Shown here piece after piece: positions 10,432 through 18,970 of a stretch of 64,000 nt of DNA. The notes under the pieces are model-generated. The model saw only the letters and a list, made by a program, of their open reading frames with translations, made no database searches and was not told the origin of the DNA. This DNA is from Arthrobacter sp. ZGTC412 (GTDB lineage: Bacteria > Actinomycetota > Actinomycetes > Actinomycetales > Micrococcaceae): the NCBI RefSeq assembly GCF_002929215.1, contig NZ_PJII01000001.1:434001-498000 (forward strand), read 5' to 3'. How positions within the stretch are numbered: position 1 is the stretch's first letter; each line of letters starts with the position of its first letter. The translations under genes and the position numbers were made by a program.

Positions 10432-11099
10432 AGGGCCCTCTTCCTCGGTCCGGGGACCTGGGCATCGGATTCGCGGAGGTACAGAGGGGTGGAGTCGAGG
10501 AGTGCGTCTCCTGCGGCGAGCCGGGCAAGAGCGAACTGTCCCAGGTACAGGGCATCCGGCTGTTCCTGGGCGAATTCCGGGTTCGCCTTCAGGGTTTCTG
10601 CGTAGAGCCCCGCGCCGGCGCCATAGGCGGGAAGGTCCGGCAGGTCCGCCGCGAAGCTGACGTGGGGCCCGTCCTCCAACAAGGGAAGCTGGCCGTCTAA
10701 AAGGCTGTAGCGGGCCCAATAAACCTCTTTGCGACGAGCGTCCGTCACCACCAGGAACTCGGCGACCGCGGCGGTGGATTCCGCCACTTCCAAGGCAACA
10801 GCGTCCAAGCTCATGAGGCCATACAGAGGCTTGCCCCACACGAAGGATAGGGTGCGCGCCGTCGCTATGCCTGACCGCAGCCCGGTAAACGGTCCGGGGC
10901 CCACGCCCACCACCAGGGCATCAATGTCGCTGCCGCTGACACCGGCATCAGCGAGCAGCTGCTCGATTCCCGGTGCGAGCACTTCTGCGTGGCTGCGGGT
11001 GTCCTCGGTGGAGAAGTTGGCCACCACGCCTTCCAGTGCGTCGCCGGAAACCAGTGCCGCGCTGGCCACGGCGGAGGTATCTATGGCGAGGATAAGCAT
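10428..11099 (-). CDS. tsaB: tRNA t6A37 synthesis protein TsaB
   Basis: A 223-residue partner of TsaD with the same fold but no metal site. The N-terminus MLILAIDTSAVASAALV and the segment VVGVGPGPFTGLRSGIATAR are the family signature. It heterodimerises with TsaD and is needed for t6A formation. Its ATG follows the tsaE stop with a one-base overlap (TGATG). Confidence 0.95.
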   Translation of the reverse strand: MLILAIDTSAVASAALVSGDALEGVVANFSTEDTRSHAEVLAPGIEQLLADAGVSGSDIDALVVGVGPGPFTGLRSGIATARTLSFVWGKPLYGLMSLDAVALEVAESTAAVAEFLVVTDARRKEVYWARYSLLDGQLPLLEDGPHVSFAADLPDLPAYGAGAGLYAETLKANPEFAQEQPDALYLGQFALARLAAGDALLDSTPLYLRESDAQVPGPRKRAL

Positions 11100-11767
11100 C
11101 AGGCTTTCCCTTCAAAGGCTGCGACCGGTTCGGGAAGAGCCGGCCAGCGTGGACCGTAGCCGCGCATCACGATGGTGCGGGGCTCGTCCGTGTCCTCGTT
11201 CTCGAAATCCAGGGTGCCGCCGTCGGACCTGGTGAAGCCCGCGGCTGCTCCGGCAGTCGGGCCAACCGCACTGAGTTCCGTGCCGTTGAGTCCCGTGCCG
11301 CCCAGCCCGATCGCACGGTGCAGGTCAATCTCCAGCCGGCTTTCGCTCAGGTGCTCCACCCGGTCATGGCCCCATTCAACAACCGTCACCGAGGAATCCA
11401 GGGTGTTCTCGAGGTCGATGTCGTCAATCTCCGCTGCTGAGCCCAGGCGGTAGGCGTCCACATGGACCAGGTCCGGCCCGCCCGGACGCGGGCCGTCGGG
11501 CAGGTTGGGGTGGATGCGGACCAGGACAAACGTGGGGGAAATGATGCCTGCACGGACCCCCAGCCCCTCCCCCAAACCCTGGGTAAAGGTGGTTTTCCCG
11601 GCACCCAGCTCGCCGGAGAGCACCAGCAGGTCCCCGGCTTCCAGGACCGCCGCCAGACGCACGGCGAGCGCGTGGGTCTGGTCCGCCGTCGTCGCGGTGA
11701 CTGTCTTTTCCCAGTTGGGACGGGCCTCACCGTTGTCCCGGGCCTCGTGAGCCTCGGGCGCGTTCAT
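11099..11767 (-). CDS. tsaE: tRNA t6A37 synthesis ATPase TsaE
   Basis: A 222-residue P-loop ATPase that recycles the TsaBD complex. The Walker A motif is GELGAGKTTFTQGL; further conserved parts are GIISPTFVLV, the Asp-Ala-Tyr-Arg in VHVDAYRL and VVEWGHD. Typical TsaE is about 150 residues, so this protein has roughly 30 extra N-terminal residues and a C-terminal extension of about 55 rich in Gly, Ala and acidic residues. The start overlaps the alr stop (ATGA). Confidence 0.94.
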   Translation of the reverse strand: MNAPEAHEARDNGEARPNWEKTVTATTADQTHALAVRLAAVLEAGDLLVLSGELGAGKTTFTQGLGEGLGVRAGIISPTFVLVRIHPNLPDGPRPGGPDLVHVDAYRLGSAAEIDDIDLENTLDSSVTVVEWGHDRVEHLSESRLEIDLHRAIGLGGTGLNGTELSAVGPTAGAAAGFTRSDGGTLDFENEDTDEPRTIVMRGYGPRWPALPEPVAAFEGKA

Positions 11768-12987
11768 GCCGCGCCCTCGGAAGCGCGCTCGACGGCGGCT
11801 GGGGGCTGTTCGTTAATGAAGCGCCGGGGAACCCGCGGGCTGATCCGGGTGACGATCTCGTAGTTGATGGTTCCGGCGGCGCGCGCCCAGTCATCAGCGG
11901 TGGGGCCGCCGTCGGCGCCGTCCCCGAACAGCTCAGCTTCGGCACCCAGCAGGCCTGCACTGGCAGGGCCGGTGTTCCCGAGGTCGATAACCATCTGGTC
12001 CATGGCGATGCGTCCCACCACGGGGTACGTTTTGCCGGCCACCCGGACGGGCCCGCCGGTGGCGATGCGCGGCACTCCGTCGGCGTAGCCCACCGGGATC
12101 AGGCCCAGGGTGCTGGGGCCGCTGGTGCGGTAGCGCAGTCCGTAGGAGACGCCTTGCCGGTCCGGGACCTCCTTGCACTGCGACACCAGGGTCCGCAGCG
12201 TCATGGCGGGGCGGAGCCCCAGCTCCGCGGACGTCTGCCCATCGAAAGGCGACAGCCCGTAAATCCCCAGGCCCACCCGGACCAGGTCAAAGTGGGTGTC
12301 CGGGCGGGACAGCGTTGCCGGTGTATTGGCAAGGTGCCGGACTTCGGGGTCGACGCCGGCGTCCTCGGCAACAGCGAGCGCTTCCCTGAACGCGGCAAGC
12401 TGCTCGTCGGTCTCCGGCCGCTCCGGTTCATCGGCGACGGCGAGGTGCGAAAAGATCCCCACCACACGCAACAGCCCCTGGTCCTGGTATTCCATGGCCT
12501 CGCCCACCAGGTGGTCCCAGGTATCAAGCGTTGCGCCGTTGCGTCCCAGGCCGGTGTCCACCTTCAGGTGGATCCGGGCGGGGCGCTCCTGCTCCCGGGC
12601 TGCCGCGACGATACGGTCCAGTTCCCAGCCCGAGCACCCGATGTCGACGCCGGCTGCCACCGCTGCGCCGAAGTTGCTTTCCGTGGTGTGCAGCCAGGCG
12701 AGCAGCGGCGCATCAATTCCGGCAGCGCGCAACGCCAGGGCCTCGGAGATGTGGGCGACCCCCAGCCAGGCGGCGCCGGCTTCCAGGGCCGCGCGGGCCA
12801 CCGGAACCGCGCCGTGTCCGTAGGCGTCCGCCTTCACCACTGCCATCACTTTTGCCGGCGAAGCTGCCGCAGCCAGGCGGCGGACGTTGTGCCGGATGGC
12901 ATCAAGGTCGATCACGGCGGACCGCTCGTTGCGGGGGTCCTGTGCCGGGGCAGTGTCAAAATCACCGGTTGTTGCGGGGTAAGTCAC
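11764..12987 (-). CDS. alr: Alanine racemase
   Basis: A 407-residue PLP enzyme that makes D-alanine for peptidoglycan. The PLP-binding lysine lies in VMAVVKADAYGHGAVPVA; the catalytic tyrosine region is RQGVSYGLRYR, with PVGYADGVPR and GRIAMDQMVIDLG further on. The GTG start at 12987 is selected because a good -10 (TAGAAT) lies seven bases upstream. It heads the overlapping set alr-tsaE-tsaB-rimI-tsaD, and the PfkB kinase gene ends 37 bases upstream on the same strand. Confidence 0.96.
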   Translation of the reverse strand: MTYPATTGDFDTAPAQDPRNERSAVIDLDAIRHNVRRLAAAASPAKVMAVVKADAYGHGAVPVARAALEAGAAWLGVAHISEALALRAAGIDAPLLAWLHTTESNFGAAVAAGVDIGCSGWELDRIVAAAREQERPARIHLKVDTGLGRNGATLDTWDHLVGEAMEYQDQGLLRVVGIFSHLAVADEPERPETDEQLAAFREALAVAEDAGVDPEVRHLANTPATLSRPDTHFDLVRVGLGIYGLSPFDGQTSAELGLRPAMTLRTLVSQCKEVPDRQGVSYGLRYRTSGPSTLGLIPVGYADGVPRIATGGPVRVAGKTYPVVGRIAMDQMVIDLGNTGPASAGLLGAEAELFGDGADGGPTADDWARAAGTINYEIVTRISPRVPRRFINEQPPAAVERASEGAA

Positions 12988-13000
12988 CCTAGTGATTCTA
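12988..13000 (-). promoter_or_regulatory. Leaderless-type -10 for alr-tsaEB-rimI-tsaD
   Basis: Minus-strand TAGAAT (12995-13000), seven bases, GTG at 12987. The box has five of six consensus bases. It would drive the whole five-gene chain. Confidence 0.65.
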
Positions 13001-13024
13001 GTGCTGGCGCTTCGGGCCGAATAA

Positions 13025-14116
13025 TCAGGCGTCCGAGAGGTGTGCGATGGTGGCCGATGCCCTGCGCTGGGCTGCGAGCGGTACGTCGTGGACGATGTCG
13101 GCCAGGAAGGAGAACCGCCGGAGCCACTGGCTGGTTTGCCGTTCAGGCCGGGCATTGGCCCGCTGCCACCAGTCGGCGATGTCGCCCCAGCCCGGCGCCG
13201 CCAGCGATCCTCCCACTTCCTGTACCGCCAGCGAGGCACAAAGGTTCGCGAAACGCAGCCTGTTCCCCAGCGGCCACCCGGCCAGGCTCCCAACGATGAA
13301 TGCGGCGTCGAAACAGTCACCGGCGCCGGTGGGATCAAACGCCTTGACGGGCAGGGAAGGCACCCACTCCTCCTCACCGGTTTCGGAATCAACGGCCATG
13401 GCGCCCTGGGGCCCGAGGGTCACCACGGCAACCGGCACCCGGTCCGCCAGCGCGTACAAAGCGGTCCACGGATCGTCCTTGCCGGTGAACGCCATGGCCT
13501 CGCGCTGGTTGGGCAGGAACGCGTGGAAGTACTGCAGGTTCTCCAGCCGGACCGGCGCCCATACGCCGCTGGGATCCCACCCGACGTCCCCGAACAGCTT
13601 CACACCCGCCTGGTGCGCTTCCTTCGCCCACGGCTCAACTTCCAGTCCCACCTCCGCGATGCCGGCGAGCGCGGGAGGCGGGTCGCCGATGAGCTCCGAC
13701 GCCGTCACCGGTGCAGCATGGCCATGGGTCACCAGTGACCGGTCCTCGTCCACGCACAGGGAAACCGTCACCGGCGAGTGCCAGCCGGGAACCTTCCGGG
13801 ACAGGCTCAGGTCCACGTGCTCCTGGCCGGACAGGATCTTCCAGTTGAAGTCCCCGTAGCCGTCGTCGCCGAAGGCCGCCGCCAGGCCGGTGCGCAGGCC
13901 CAGCCTCGCAGCAGCGATGGCCTGGTTGGCAACCCCGCCGGGGCAGCTGCCCATGCCGTCGCTCCAGATTTCCGTGCCCGGTTCGGGTCCGTGGGGCAGG
14001 CCGGTGAAGATGATGTCCTGGAACACTGTTCCGGCCAGCAGCACATCGAATCCGGGGTCCGAAGGCGAGCGGACGGCAGCAAGGGGGTCAAACGGGCGTG
14101 CTGGAATCGCGTCCAT
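13025..14116 (-). CDS. PfkB-family carbohydrate kinase
   Basis: A 363-residue ribokinase-fold enzyme. It has the N-terminal substrate signature GGVANQAIAAARLGL preceded by GSCP, and the C-terminal PfkB signature DPTGAGDCFDAAF containing the catalytic Asp. It phosphorylates a sugar or nucleoside, but the substrate is not deducible. The gene is divergent from the GH4 glycosidase (82 bases apart), so a role in the same sugar pathway is possible. The ATG at 14116 is chosen over one ten codons upstream because of the -10 box seven bases before it. Confidence 0.88.
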   Translation of the reverse strand: MDAIPARPFDPLAAVRSPSDPGFDVLLAGTVFQDIIFTGLPHGPEPGTEIWSDGMGSCPGGVANQAIAAARLGLRTGLAAAFGDDGYGDFNWKILSGQEHVDLSLSRKVPGWHSPVTVSLCVDEDRSLVTHGHAAPVTASELIGDPPPALAGIAEVGLEVEPWAKEAHQAGVKLFGDVGWDPSGVWAPVRLENLQYFHAFLPNQREAMAFTGKDDPWTALYALADRVPVAVVTLGPQGAMAVDSETGEEEWVPSLPVKAFDPTGAGDCFDAAFIVGSLAGWPLGNRLRFANLCASLAVQEVGGSLAAPGWGDIADWWQRANARPERQTSQWLRRFSFLADIVHDVPLAAQRRASATIAHLSDA

Positions 14117-14129
14117 GTGCCGCACACTA
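14117..14129 (-). promoter_or_regulatory. Leaderless-type -10 for the PfkB kinase
   Basis: Minus-strand TAGTGT (14124-14129), seven bases, ATG at 14116. No ribosome-binding site precedes this ATG. Confidence 0.6.
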
Positions 14130-14185
14130 CGCCCTGCCACGGACATCCGGTAGGGGCGGCCGTAGGTGCTGCGGACACCCGCGCC

Positions 14186-14198
14186 TAGACTGCTGGTT
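14186..14198 (+). promoter_or_regulatory. Leaderless-type -10 for the GH4 glycosidase
   Basis: TAGACT (14186-14191), seven bases, ATG at 14199. This box lies inside the reading frame of a longer GTG start at 14166, which it argues against. Confidence 0.62.
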
Positions 14199-15632
14199 AT
14201 GCGGCTTCTGATTGTTGGCGGCGGAGGTTTCCGGGTTCCGCTGATCTACCGGGCGCTGGTCTCCGGCCCCTATCAAGGCGTGGTCACCGAACTGGTGCTG
14301 TTCGACGTCGACCTCTCCCGCCTTGCCGCCGTGACAGCGGTCCTGCGCAGCATGCCCGGCCCGGGTCCCCGCCTGCCGGTCCATCCCACCACCAACCTCG
14401 CGGAGGCGTTGAAGGGAACGCAGATCGTGTTTGCCGCCATCCGCCCCGGCGGCACCGCCGGACGGGTGGCCGACGAAAAGGTGGCGCAGGACCTGGGCCT
14501 GCTGGGGCAGGAAACCACCGGTGCCGGCGGCATTTCCTACGCCCTCCGGACCATCCCGCACATGCTGGACCTGGCGCGGTTGATGAAGGAACACTGCCCG
14601 GACGCGTGGCTGATCAACTTCACCAACCCCGCCGGCATGGTCACCGAGGCACTCCTGCCGGTGCTTGGCAGGCGCGTCATCGGGATCTGCGATTCTGCGG
14701 GCGGCCTGGTGCACCGCGCGGCGCGGGCCGCCGGCGTCACGCTTAGGGAAGGAACGCTCGACGGCGTGGGCTACTACGGTCTGAACCACCTGGGCTGGCT
14801 GTACCGGCTGGAGTCCGGCGGACGGGACGTCCTTCCCGCGCTGCTGTCGGATCCGCAAGCCCTTCAGTCCTTCGAGGAGGGCCGGCTGTTTCCCCAGCCG
14901 TTCCTTGCCCACCTCGGCGCCCTCCCCAACGAGTACCTGTATTACTACTACCAGCCGGACGCCGCGCGGCAGGCGATGCGTGCCATGCCCGCCACCCGTG
15001 GGGAATCCATCCACAGCCAGCAGCAGGAGCTGTACCCGCGGCTGGCCGCAGCGGGCGGTGAGGCCTTTGGGTTGTGGGAGGCTGCGCGCCGCTCGCGGGA
15101 GGAAGGCTACCTGGCGGAGGCCCGCGGGAAGGGCGAACACCGCGATGAGTCCGACCTCGCCGGCGGCGGCTATGAGCGGGTCGCGCTGGCAGCCATGCGT
15201 GCCCTGTCCGGGTCCGGGGACGCGCAACTGATCTTGAACACCCGCAACACTGTGCCTCCAGTCAGCGCCGGGACGGAGGAGGGGGCGGCGGCGCCACAGC
15301 CAGCCACTGCTGGGTCAGCCGCCACCGAAGCCGCCATCCCGGGGCTGCCGGCCGACGCCGTCGTCGAACTTCCCTGCACGGTGACGGCCGACGGCGCACT
15401 GCCACTGGCCCAGCAGGCACCGCTGCCGGAGCAACTCCAGCTGCTGCGGCAAGTGAAGGACGTAGAGCGGCTGACCGTGCGGGCAGCGACGGAAGGTGAC
15501 CGGGAGGCAGCAATGCAGGCCTTCGCCCGGCATCCGCTGGTGGGGTCCGAAGAGCTGGGCACCGCGCTGCTCGCGGGCTACGAGGACGCGTTTCCCGCCC
15601 TGGGGAAGATGTGGCGCGGCGGTACGCGTTGA
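14199..15632 (+). CDS. GH4 6-phospho-beta-glucosidase-like enzyme
   Basis: A 477-residue NAD- and metal-dependent family 4 glycoside hydrolase. It opens with a dinucleotide site (MRLLIVGGGGFRVPL). The metal ligands are the Cys in VIGICDSAGG and the His in GLNHLGWL; the substrate-site Asn is in INFTNPAGM, and the candidate catalytic Tyr in PNEYLYYYY. These enzymes cleave 6-phosphoglucosides by a redox-elimination route. An Ala/Thr/Glu-rich insertion of about 24 residues (roughly 355-378) interrupts the usual join between the substrate loop and GLPADAVVELPC. Confidence 0.88.
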   Translation: MRLLIVGGGGFRVPLIYRALVSGPYQGVVTELVLFDVDLSRLAAVTAVLRSMPGPGPRLPVHPTTNLAEALKGTQIVFAAIRPGGTAGRVADEKVAQDLGLLGQETTGAGGISYALRTIPHMLDLARLMKEHCPDAWLINFTNPAGMVTEALLPVLGRRVIGICDSAGGLVHRAARAAGVTLREGTLDGVGYYGLNHLGWLYRLESGGRDVLPALLSDPQALQSFEEGRLFPQPFLAHLGALPNEYLYYYYQPDAARQAMRAMPATRGESIHSQQQELYPRLAAAGGEAFGLWEAARRSREEGYLAEARGKGEHRDESDLAGGGYERVALAAMRALSGSGDAQLILNTRNTVPPVSAGTEEGAAAPQPATAGSAATEAAIPGLPADAVVELPCTVTADGALPLAQQAPLPEQLQLLRQVKDVERLTVRAATEGDREAAMQAFARHPLVGSEELGTALLAGYEDAFPALGKMWRGGTR

Positions 15633-15656
15633 CACAGGAGTAGTGTTTTATCGAAT
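15629..15656 (+). promoter_or_regulatory. Possible mshA promoter
   Basis: A perfect -35 TTGACA (15629-15634) overlaps the GH4 stop codon. TCGAAT lies 16 bases downstream, and TAGTGT (15641) is also nearby but too close to this -35. Either would give a leader of about 45-60 bases before the Shine-Dalgarno-led mshA start. Confidence 0.4.
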
Positions 15657-15707
15657 GCCCAGCACTGACCCGGCGTGGACCTGCGCCGGCGGCCGGAAGG
15701 AGGTACC

Positions 15708-16970
15708 GTGGCACCGGTTCGCAGGGTGGCTCTACTGTCCCTCCACACCTCCCCCATGGAGCAGCCCGGTTCCGGCGATGCCGGCGGCATGAACGTATAC
15801 ATCCGTGAACTCGCTTCCGCACTGGCCGAAGCCGGCGTGGAAGTGGAGATTTTCACACGCTCCACCTCCGCCAGCCAACCCGCCGTCGAGCACCCGGATC
15901 CCGGGGTCTGCGTCCACAACGTCCTGGCCGGGCCGACGAACAAGATTCCCAAGGAAGAGCTTCCCGGACTTCTCCACCACATGGTGGAAGAGATCGAGCA
16001 GATCCGGCAGCGGCAGCCGCACGGCCGCTACGACGTCATTCATTCGCACTATTGGGTGTCCGGCATCGCAGGCCTGGAGCTTTCCGACCTGTGGGGCGTG
16101 CCGCTGGTCCACACCATGCACACCATGGCCAAGGTCAAGAACCTCCTGCTCGAGTCCGGTGAGCAACCCGAGCCGCGGCGCCGTGAGCTGGGTGAGCACC
16201 GGATCGTGGACGGAGCTGCGCGGCTAGTTGCCAACACCAGTGCCGAGGCCGCCGAGCTGGTGTCGCATTACGGCGCTTCGTACGACCAGATAGACATCGC
16301 CCCGCCCGGGGTCGACCTCAGCACTTTCACTCCTGCGTTCCGGGCCAGGTCGCGGACGGAGCGGGGCATCGACCCGGAAACTTTCCACTTGGTTTTCGCA
16401 GGCCGGATCCAGCGGCTGAAAGGGCCACAGATCCTGGTGAAGGCAGCGGCCCTGCTGCGGCGCCGGAGGCCGGACATCAACCTTCGGCTCACCATCCTCG
16501 GCTCGCTGAGCGGGAACAAGGAATTCAATCTCCGGCGGCTGGTTGCGGAGGCGGGGATGGACGACGTCGTCACGCAGCTTCCGCCGGTGAAGGCACCGGA
16601 GCTGGCGGCCTGGTTCCGCGCGGCCGACGTGGTGGTGATGCCGTCCTACAGCGAGTCGTTTGGGCTCGTGGCGCTTGAAGCCCAGGCCTGCGGCACTCCG
16701 GTGGTGGCAACCCGCGTCGGCGGGCTGTCGCGGGCGATTTTTGACGGCAGGACCGGCTTGTTGGTGGACGGCCACCACGCCTCGGACTGGGCGGATGCGC
16801 TGGAGGCCCTGTATGACGACCCCGTGACCCGTGAAGACATGGGGCGGGCAGCCGCCATCCGCGCCCAGAACTCGGGGTGGCAGCGCACCGCCGCCATCAC
16901 GCTGGAGACTTACCACGCCGCCGTCGAAAATCACGTAAGCCATCCCATGACAACCGTTCCTGCCTCCTGA
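15708..16970 (+). CDS. mshA: D-inositol-3-phosphate glycosyltransferase MshA
   Basis: A 420-residue GT4 glycosyltransferase. It joins GlcNAc from UDP-GlcNAc to 1D-myo-inositol 3-phosphate, the first step of mycothiol synthesis. Diagnostic parts are the N-terminal GSGDAGGMNVYIRELA loop, VIHSHYWVSGIAGLEL, HTMHTMAKVKN, and the C-terminal donor-site motif PSYSESFGLVALEAQACGTP. The GTG at 15708 is chosen because a perfect AAGGAGG sits five bases upstream. The co-substrate maker ino1 lies about 3.5 kb downstream on the other strand. Confidence 0.95.
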   Translation: MAPVRRVALLSLHTSPMEQPGSGDAGGMNVYIRELASALAEAGVEVEIFTRSTSASQPAVEHPDPGVCVHNVLAGPTNKIPKEELPGLLHHMVEEIEQIRQRQPHGRYDVIHSHYWVSGIAGLELSDLWGVPLVHTMHTMAKVKNLLLESGEQPEPRRRELGEHRIVDGAARLVANTSAEAAELVSHYGASYDQIDIAPPGVDLSTFTPAFRARSRTERGIDPETFHLVFAGRIQRLKGPQILVKAAALLRRRRPDINLRLTILGSLSGNKEFNLRRLVAEAGMDDVVTQLPPVKAPELAAWFRAADVVVMPSYSESFGLVALEAQACGTPVVATRVGGLSRAIFDGRTGLLVDGHHASDWADALEALYDDPVTREDMGRAAAIRAQNSGWQRTAAITLETYHAAVENHVSHPMTTVPAS

Positions 16971-17015
16971 AGCTTTACCGCGCCAGCTGCCTATCCGCCC
17001 AAGCAAAGGACAAAG

Positions 17016-18692
17016 ATGTCTGCTACCCCGAGTGACCTCGAGATCGCCCGCGCGGCACGGATCCGGCCCATCGAGGGGATCGCGGCCGCCGCCGGCATCA
17101 ACGCGGAGGCGGTGGAACTGTACGGGCGGTACAAGGCGAAAATTGATCCTGCGCGACTTTCGGCGCCCCCGCCCCACGGGAAGGTGGTACTGGTCTCGGC
17201 CATGTCCCCCACCCCGGCCGGTGAAGGAAAGTCCACCACCACGGTGGGGCTTGCCGACTCGCTTGCCCGGGCGGGGCACCGGGTGATGATCGCCCTGCGG
17301 GAGCCGTCGCTGGGCCCGGTTCTGGGCATGAAGGGCGGAGCCACGGGCGGCGGGTACTCGCAGGTGCTGCCTATGGACGAGATCAACCTGCACTTCACCG
17401 GTGACTTCCACGCCGTGACGTCGGCGAACAATGCCCTGATGGCGCTGGTGGACAACCACATCTACCAAGGCAACGAGCTCAATATCGATCCCCGGCGGAT
17501 GACATTCAAACGGGTGCTGGACATGAACGACCGCGCCCTGCGGGAGGTGGTCATTGGGCTGGGCGGACCCTCGCAGGGAGTCCCGCGCCAGGACGGTTTC
17601 GATATCACCGTGGCCTCGGAGATCATGGCCGTTTTCTGCCTGGCCACTGATCTGGCGGACCTCCGCGAGCGCTTGGGCAGGATCACGTTCGGCTACACCT
17701 TTGACCGCTCCCCCGTCACTGTGGCCGACCTGGGAGTGCAGGGCGCCCTGACCCTGCTCCTGAAGGAGGCCATCAAACCGAACCTGGTGCAAACCATCGC
17801 CGGAACCCCGGCCCTGGTCCATGGCGGTCCCTTCGCCAACATCGCCCACGGCTGCAATTCCCTCATCGCTACCCAAACGGCCCGGCGGCTCGCGGACATC
17901 GTTGTTACGGAAGCGGGTTTCGGCGCTGATTTGGGTGCCGAGAAGTTCATGGACATCAAGGCGCGGTTTGGCGGCCTGACCCCTTCAGCCGTGGTGGTAG
18001 TGGCCACCGTTCGGGCCCTCAAGATGCAGGGTGGGGTGGCAAAAGACCAGCTCACGGCCCCGGACCTGCCAGCCCTTGAAGCCGGGGTAGCCAACCTGCG
18101 CCGGCATGTTCGCAACGTGGAGAAGTTCGGCGTGGCGCCGGTGGTGGCCATCAACAGGTTCTCTTCAGACACACAGGAGGAACTGGACTGGCTGCTGGCC
18201 TGGTGTGCAGCTGAAGGAGTCCCGGCCGCCGTCGCGGATGTCTGGGGACGCGGCGGCGGGGGTGACGGCGGCGACGAACTCGCAGCCCTCGTGGCCCACG
18301 TGGTGGCCGGACCAAACAGCTTCCGCCATTTGTACCCGCTGGAACTGCCGGTGGAGGACAAGATCCGGACCATAGCGCAGGAAATCTACGGCGCGGACGG
18401 CGTCGACTTCTCCGTGCCGGCCCTGAAGCGGTTGGCCGACATCGAGCGGAACGGCTGGTCCGGGCTGCCGGTGTGTATGGCCAAAACCCAGTACTCATTC
18501 ACCGACGACGCTTCCCGCCTCGGCGCACCGAAGGGCTTCACCATCCACGTGCGGGACCTCCTGCCCAAGACCGGTGCGGGCTTTATCGTGGCCCTGACCG
18601 GAGCGGTGATGACAATGCCCGGCCTGCCCGCCACCCCGGCCGCGATGCGCATGGACGTGGACGACGCCGGCAACCCAGTAGGCCTCACCTAA
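17016..18692 (+). CDS. fhs: Formate-tetrahydrofolate ligase
   Basis: A 558-residue ATP-dependent enzyme that makes 10-formyl-tetrahydrofolate from formate for purine and initiator-tRNA formylation. It has the P-loop [18 protein letters not shown], the family segment [20 protein letters not shown], and ELDWLLAWC in the later folate-site region. The length matches the family. The ATG follows AAAGGA. It starts 45 bases after mshA on the same strand, and its stop is followed after 11 bases by a 32-bp tandem array. Confidence 0.96.
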   Translation: MSATPSDLEIARAARIRPIEGIAAAAGINAEAVELYGRYKAKIDPARLSAPPPHGKVVLVSAMSPTPAGEGKSTTTVGLADSLARAGHRVMIALREPSLGPVLGMKGGATGGGYSQVLPMDEINLHFTGDFHAVTSANNALMALVDNHIYQGNELNIDPRRMTFKRVLDMNDRALREVVIGLGGPSQGVPRQDGFDITVASEIMAVFCLATDLADLRERLGRITFGYTFDRSPVTVADLGVQGALTLLLKEAIKPNLVQTIAGTPALVHGGPFANIAHGCNSLIATQTARRLADIVVTEAGFGADLGAEKFMDIKARFGGLTPSAVVVVATVRALKMQGGVAKDQLTAPDLPALEAGVANLRRHVRNVEKFGVAPVVAINRFSSDTQEELDWLLAWCAAEGVPAAVADVWGRGGGGDGGDELAALVAHVVAGPNSFRHLYPLELPVEDKIRTIAQEIYGADGVDFSVPALKRLADIERNGWSGLPVCMAKTQYSFTDDASRLGAPKGFTIHVRDLLPKTGAGFIVALTGAVMTMPGLPATPAAMRMDVDDAGNPVGLT

Positions 18693-18703
18693 CCCATCCC
18701 TTC

Positions 18704-18895
18704 CCCAACCCGCGCTCACTTACGGCCGGTTCTTTCCCAACCCGCGCTCACTTACGGCCGGTTCTTTCCCAACCCGCGCTCACCAATGGCCGCCCCATCC
18801 CCAACCCCCGCCCACTTACGGCCGACCCATCCCCAACCCGCGCTCACCAATGGCCGACCCATCCCCAACCCGCGCTCACCTACGGCCGGTTCTTC
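18704..18895 (+). repeat. Six tandem 32-bp repeats after fhs
   Basis: Six units of exactly 32 bp begin at 18704, 18736, 18768, 18800, 18832 and 18864. Units 1 and 2 are identical. The common part is CCCAACCCGCGCTCAC, then a variable TTACGG, CAATGG or CTACGG, then CCG, then one of two tails (GTTCTTT/C or A/CCCCATC). The units therefore look like a mosaic of two middle and two end modules. There are no spacers, so this is not CRISPR. The core GCGCTCACTT..GGCCGG recurs on the minus strand in the array at 20343-20470. Confidence 0.95.
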
Positions 18896-18970
18896 CCATC
18901 GCTTCTGGGGAAGGGATGGTGCCTGTGGATAACTCTGAAGCCTTGTCGGTTGCCTGGATGAGAATGCAGT

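Noticed and set aside
15655-15792. Short upstream reading frame (ATG 15655) before mshA
   Set aside because: It overlaps the mshA start in another frame, has no similarity to a known peptide, and TAGTGT lies eight bases upstream, off the spacing of the leaderless set. It cannot be excluded as a regulatory uORF but is unsupported.
14127-17876. Long minus-strand open frames opposite the GH4, mshA and fhs genes
   Set aside because: They are shadows of well-identified plus-strand genes, with Arg/Gly/His-rich content and no recognisable motif.
18704-18895. Tandem 32-bp units as a CRISPR array
   Set aside because: Units follow each other directly without unique spacers, and there are no cas genes in the window.
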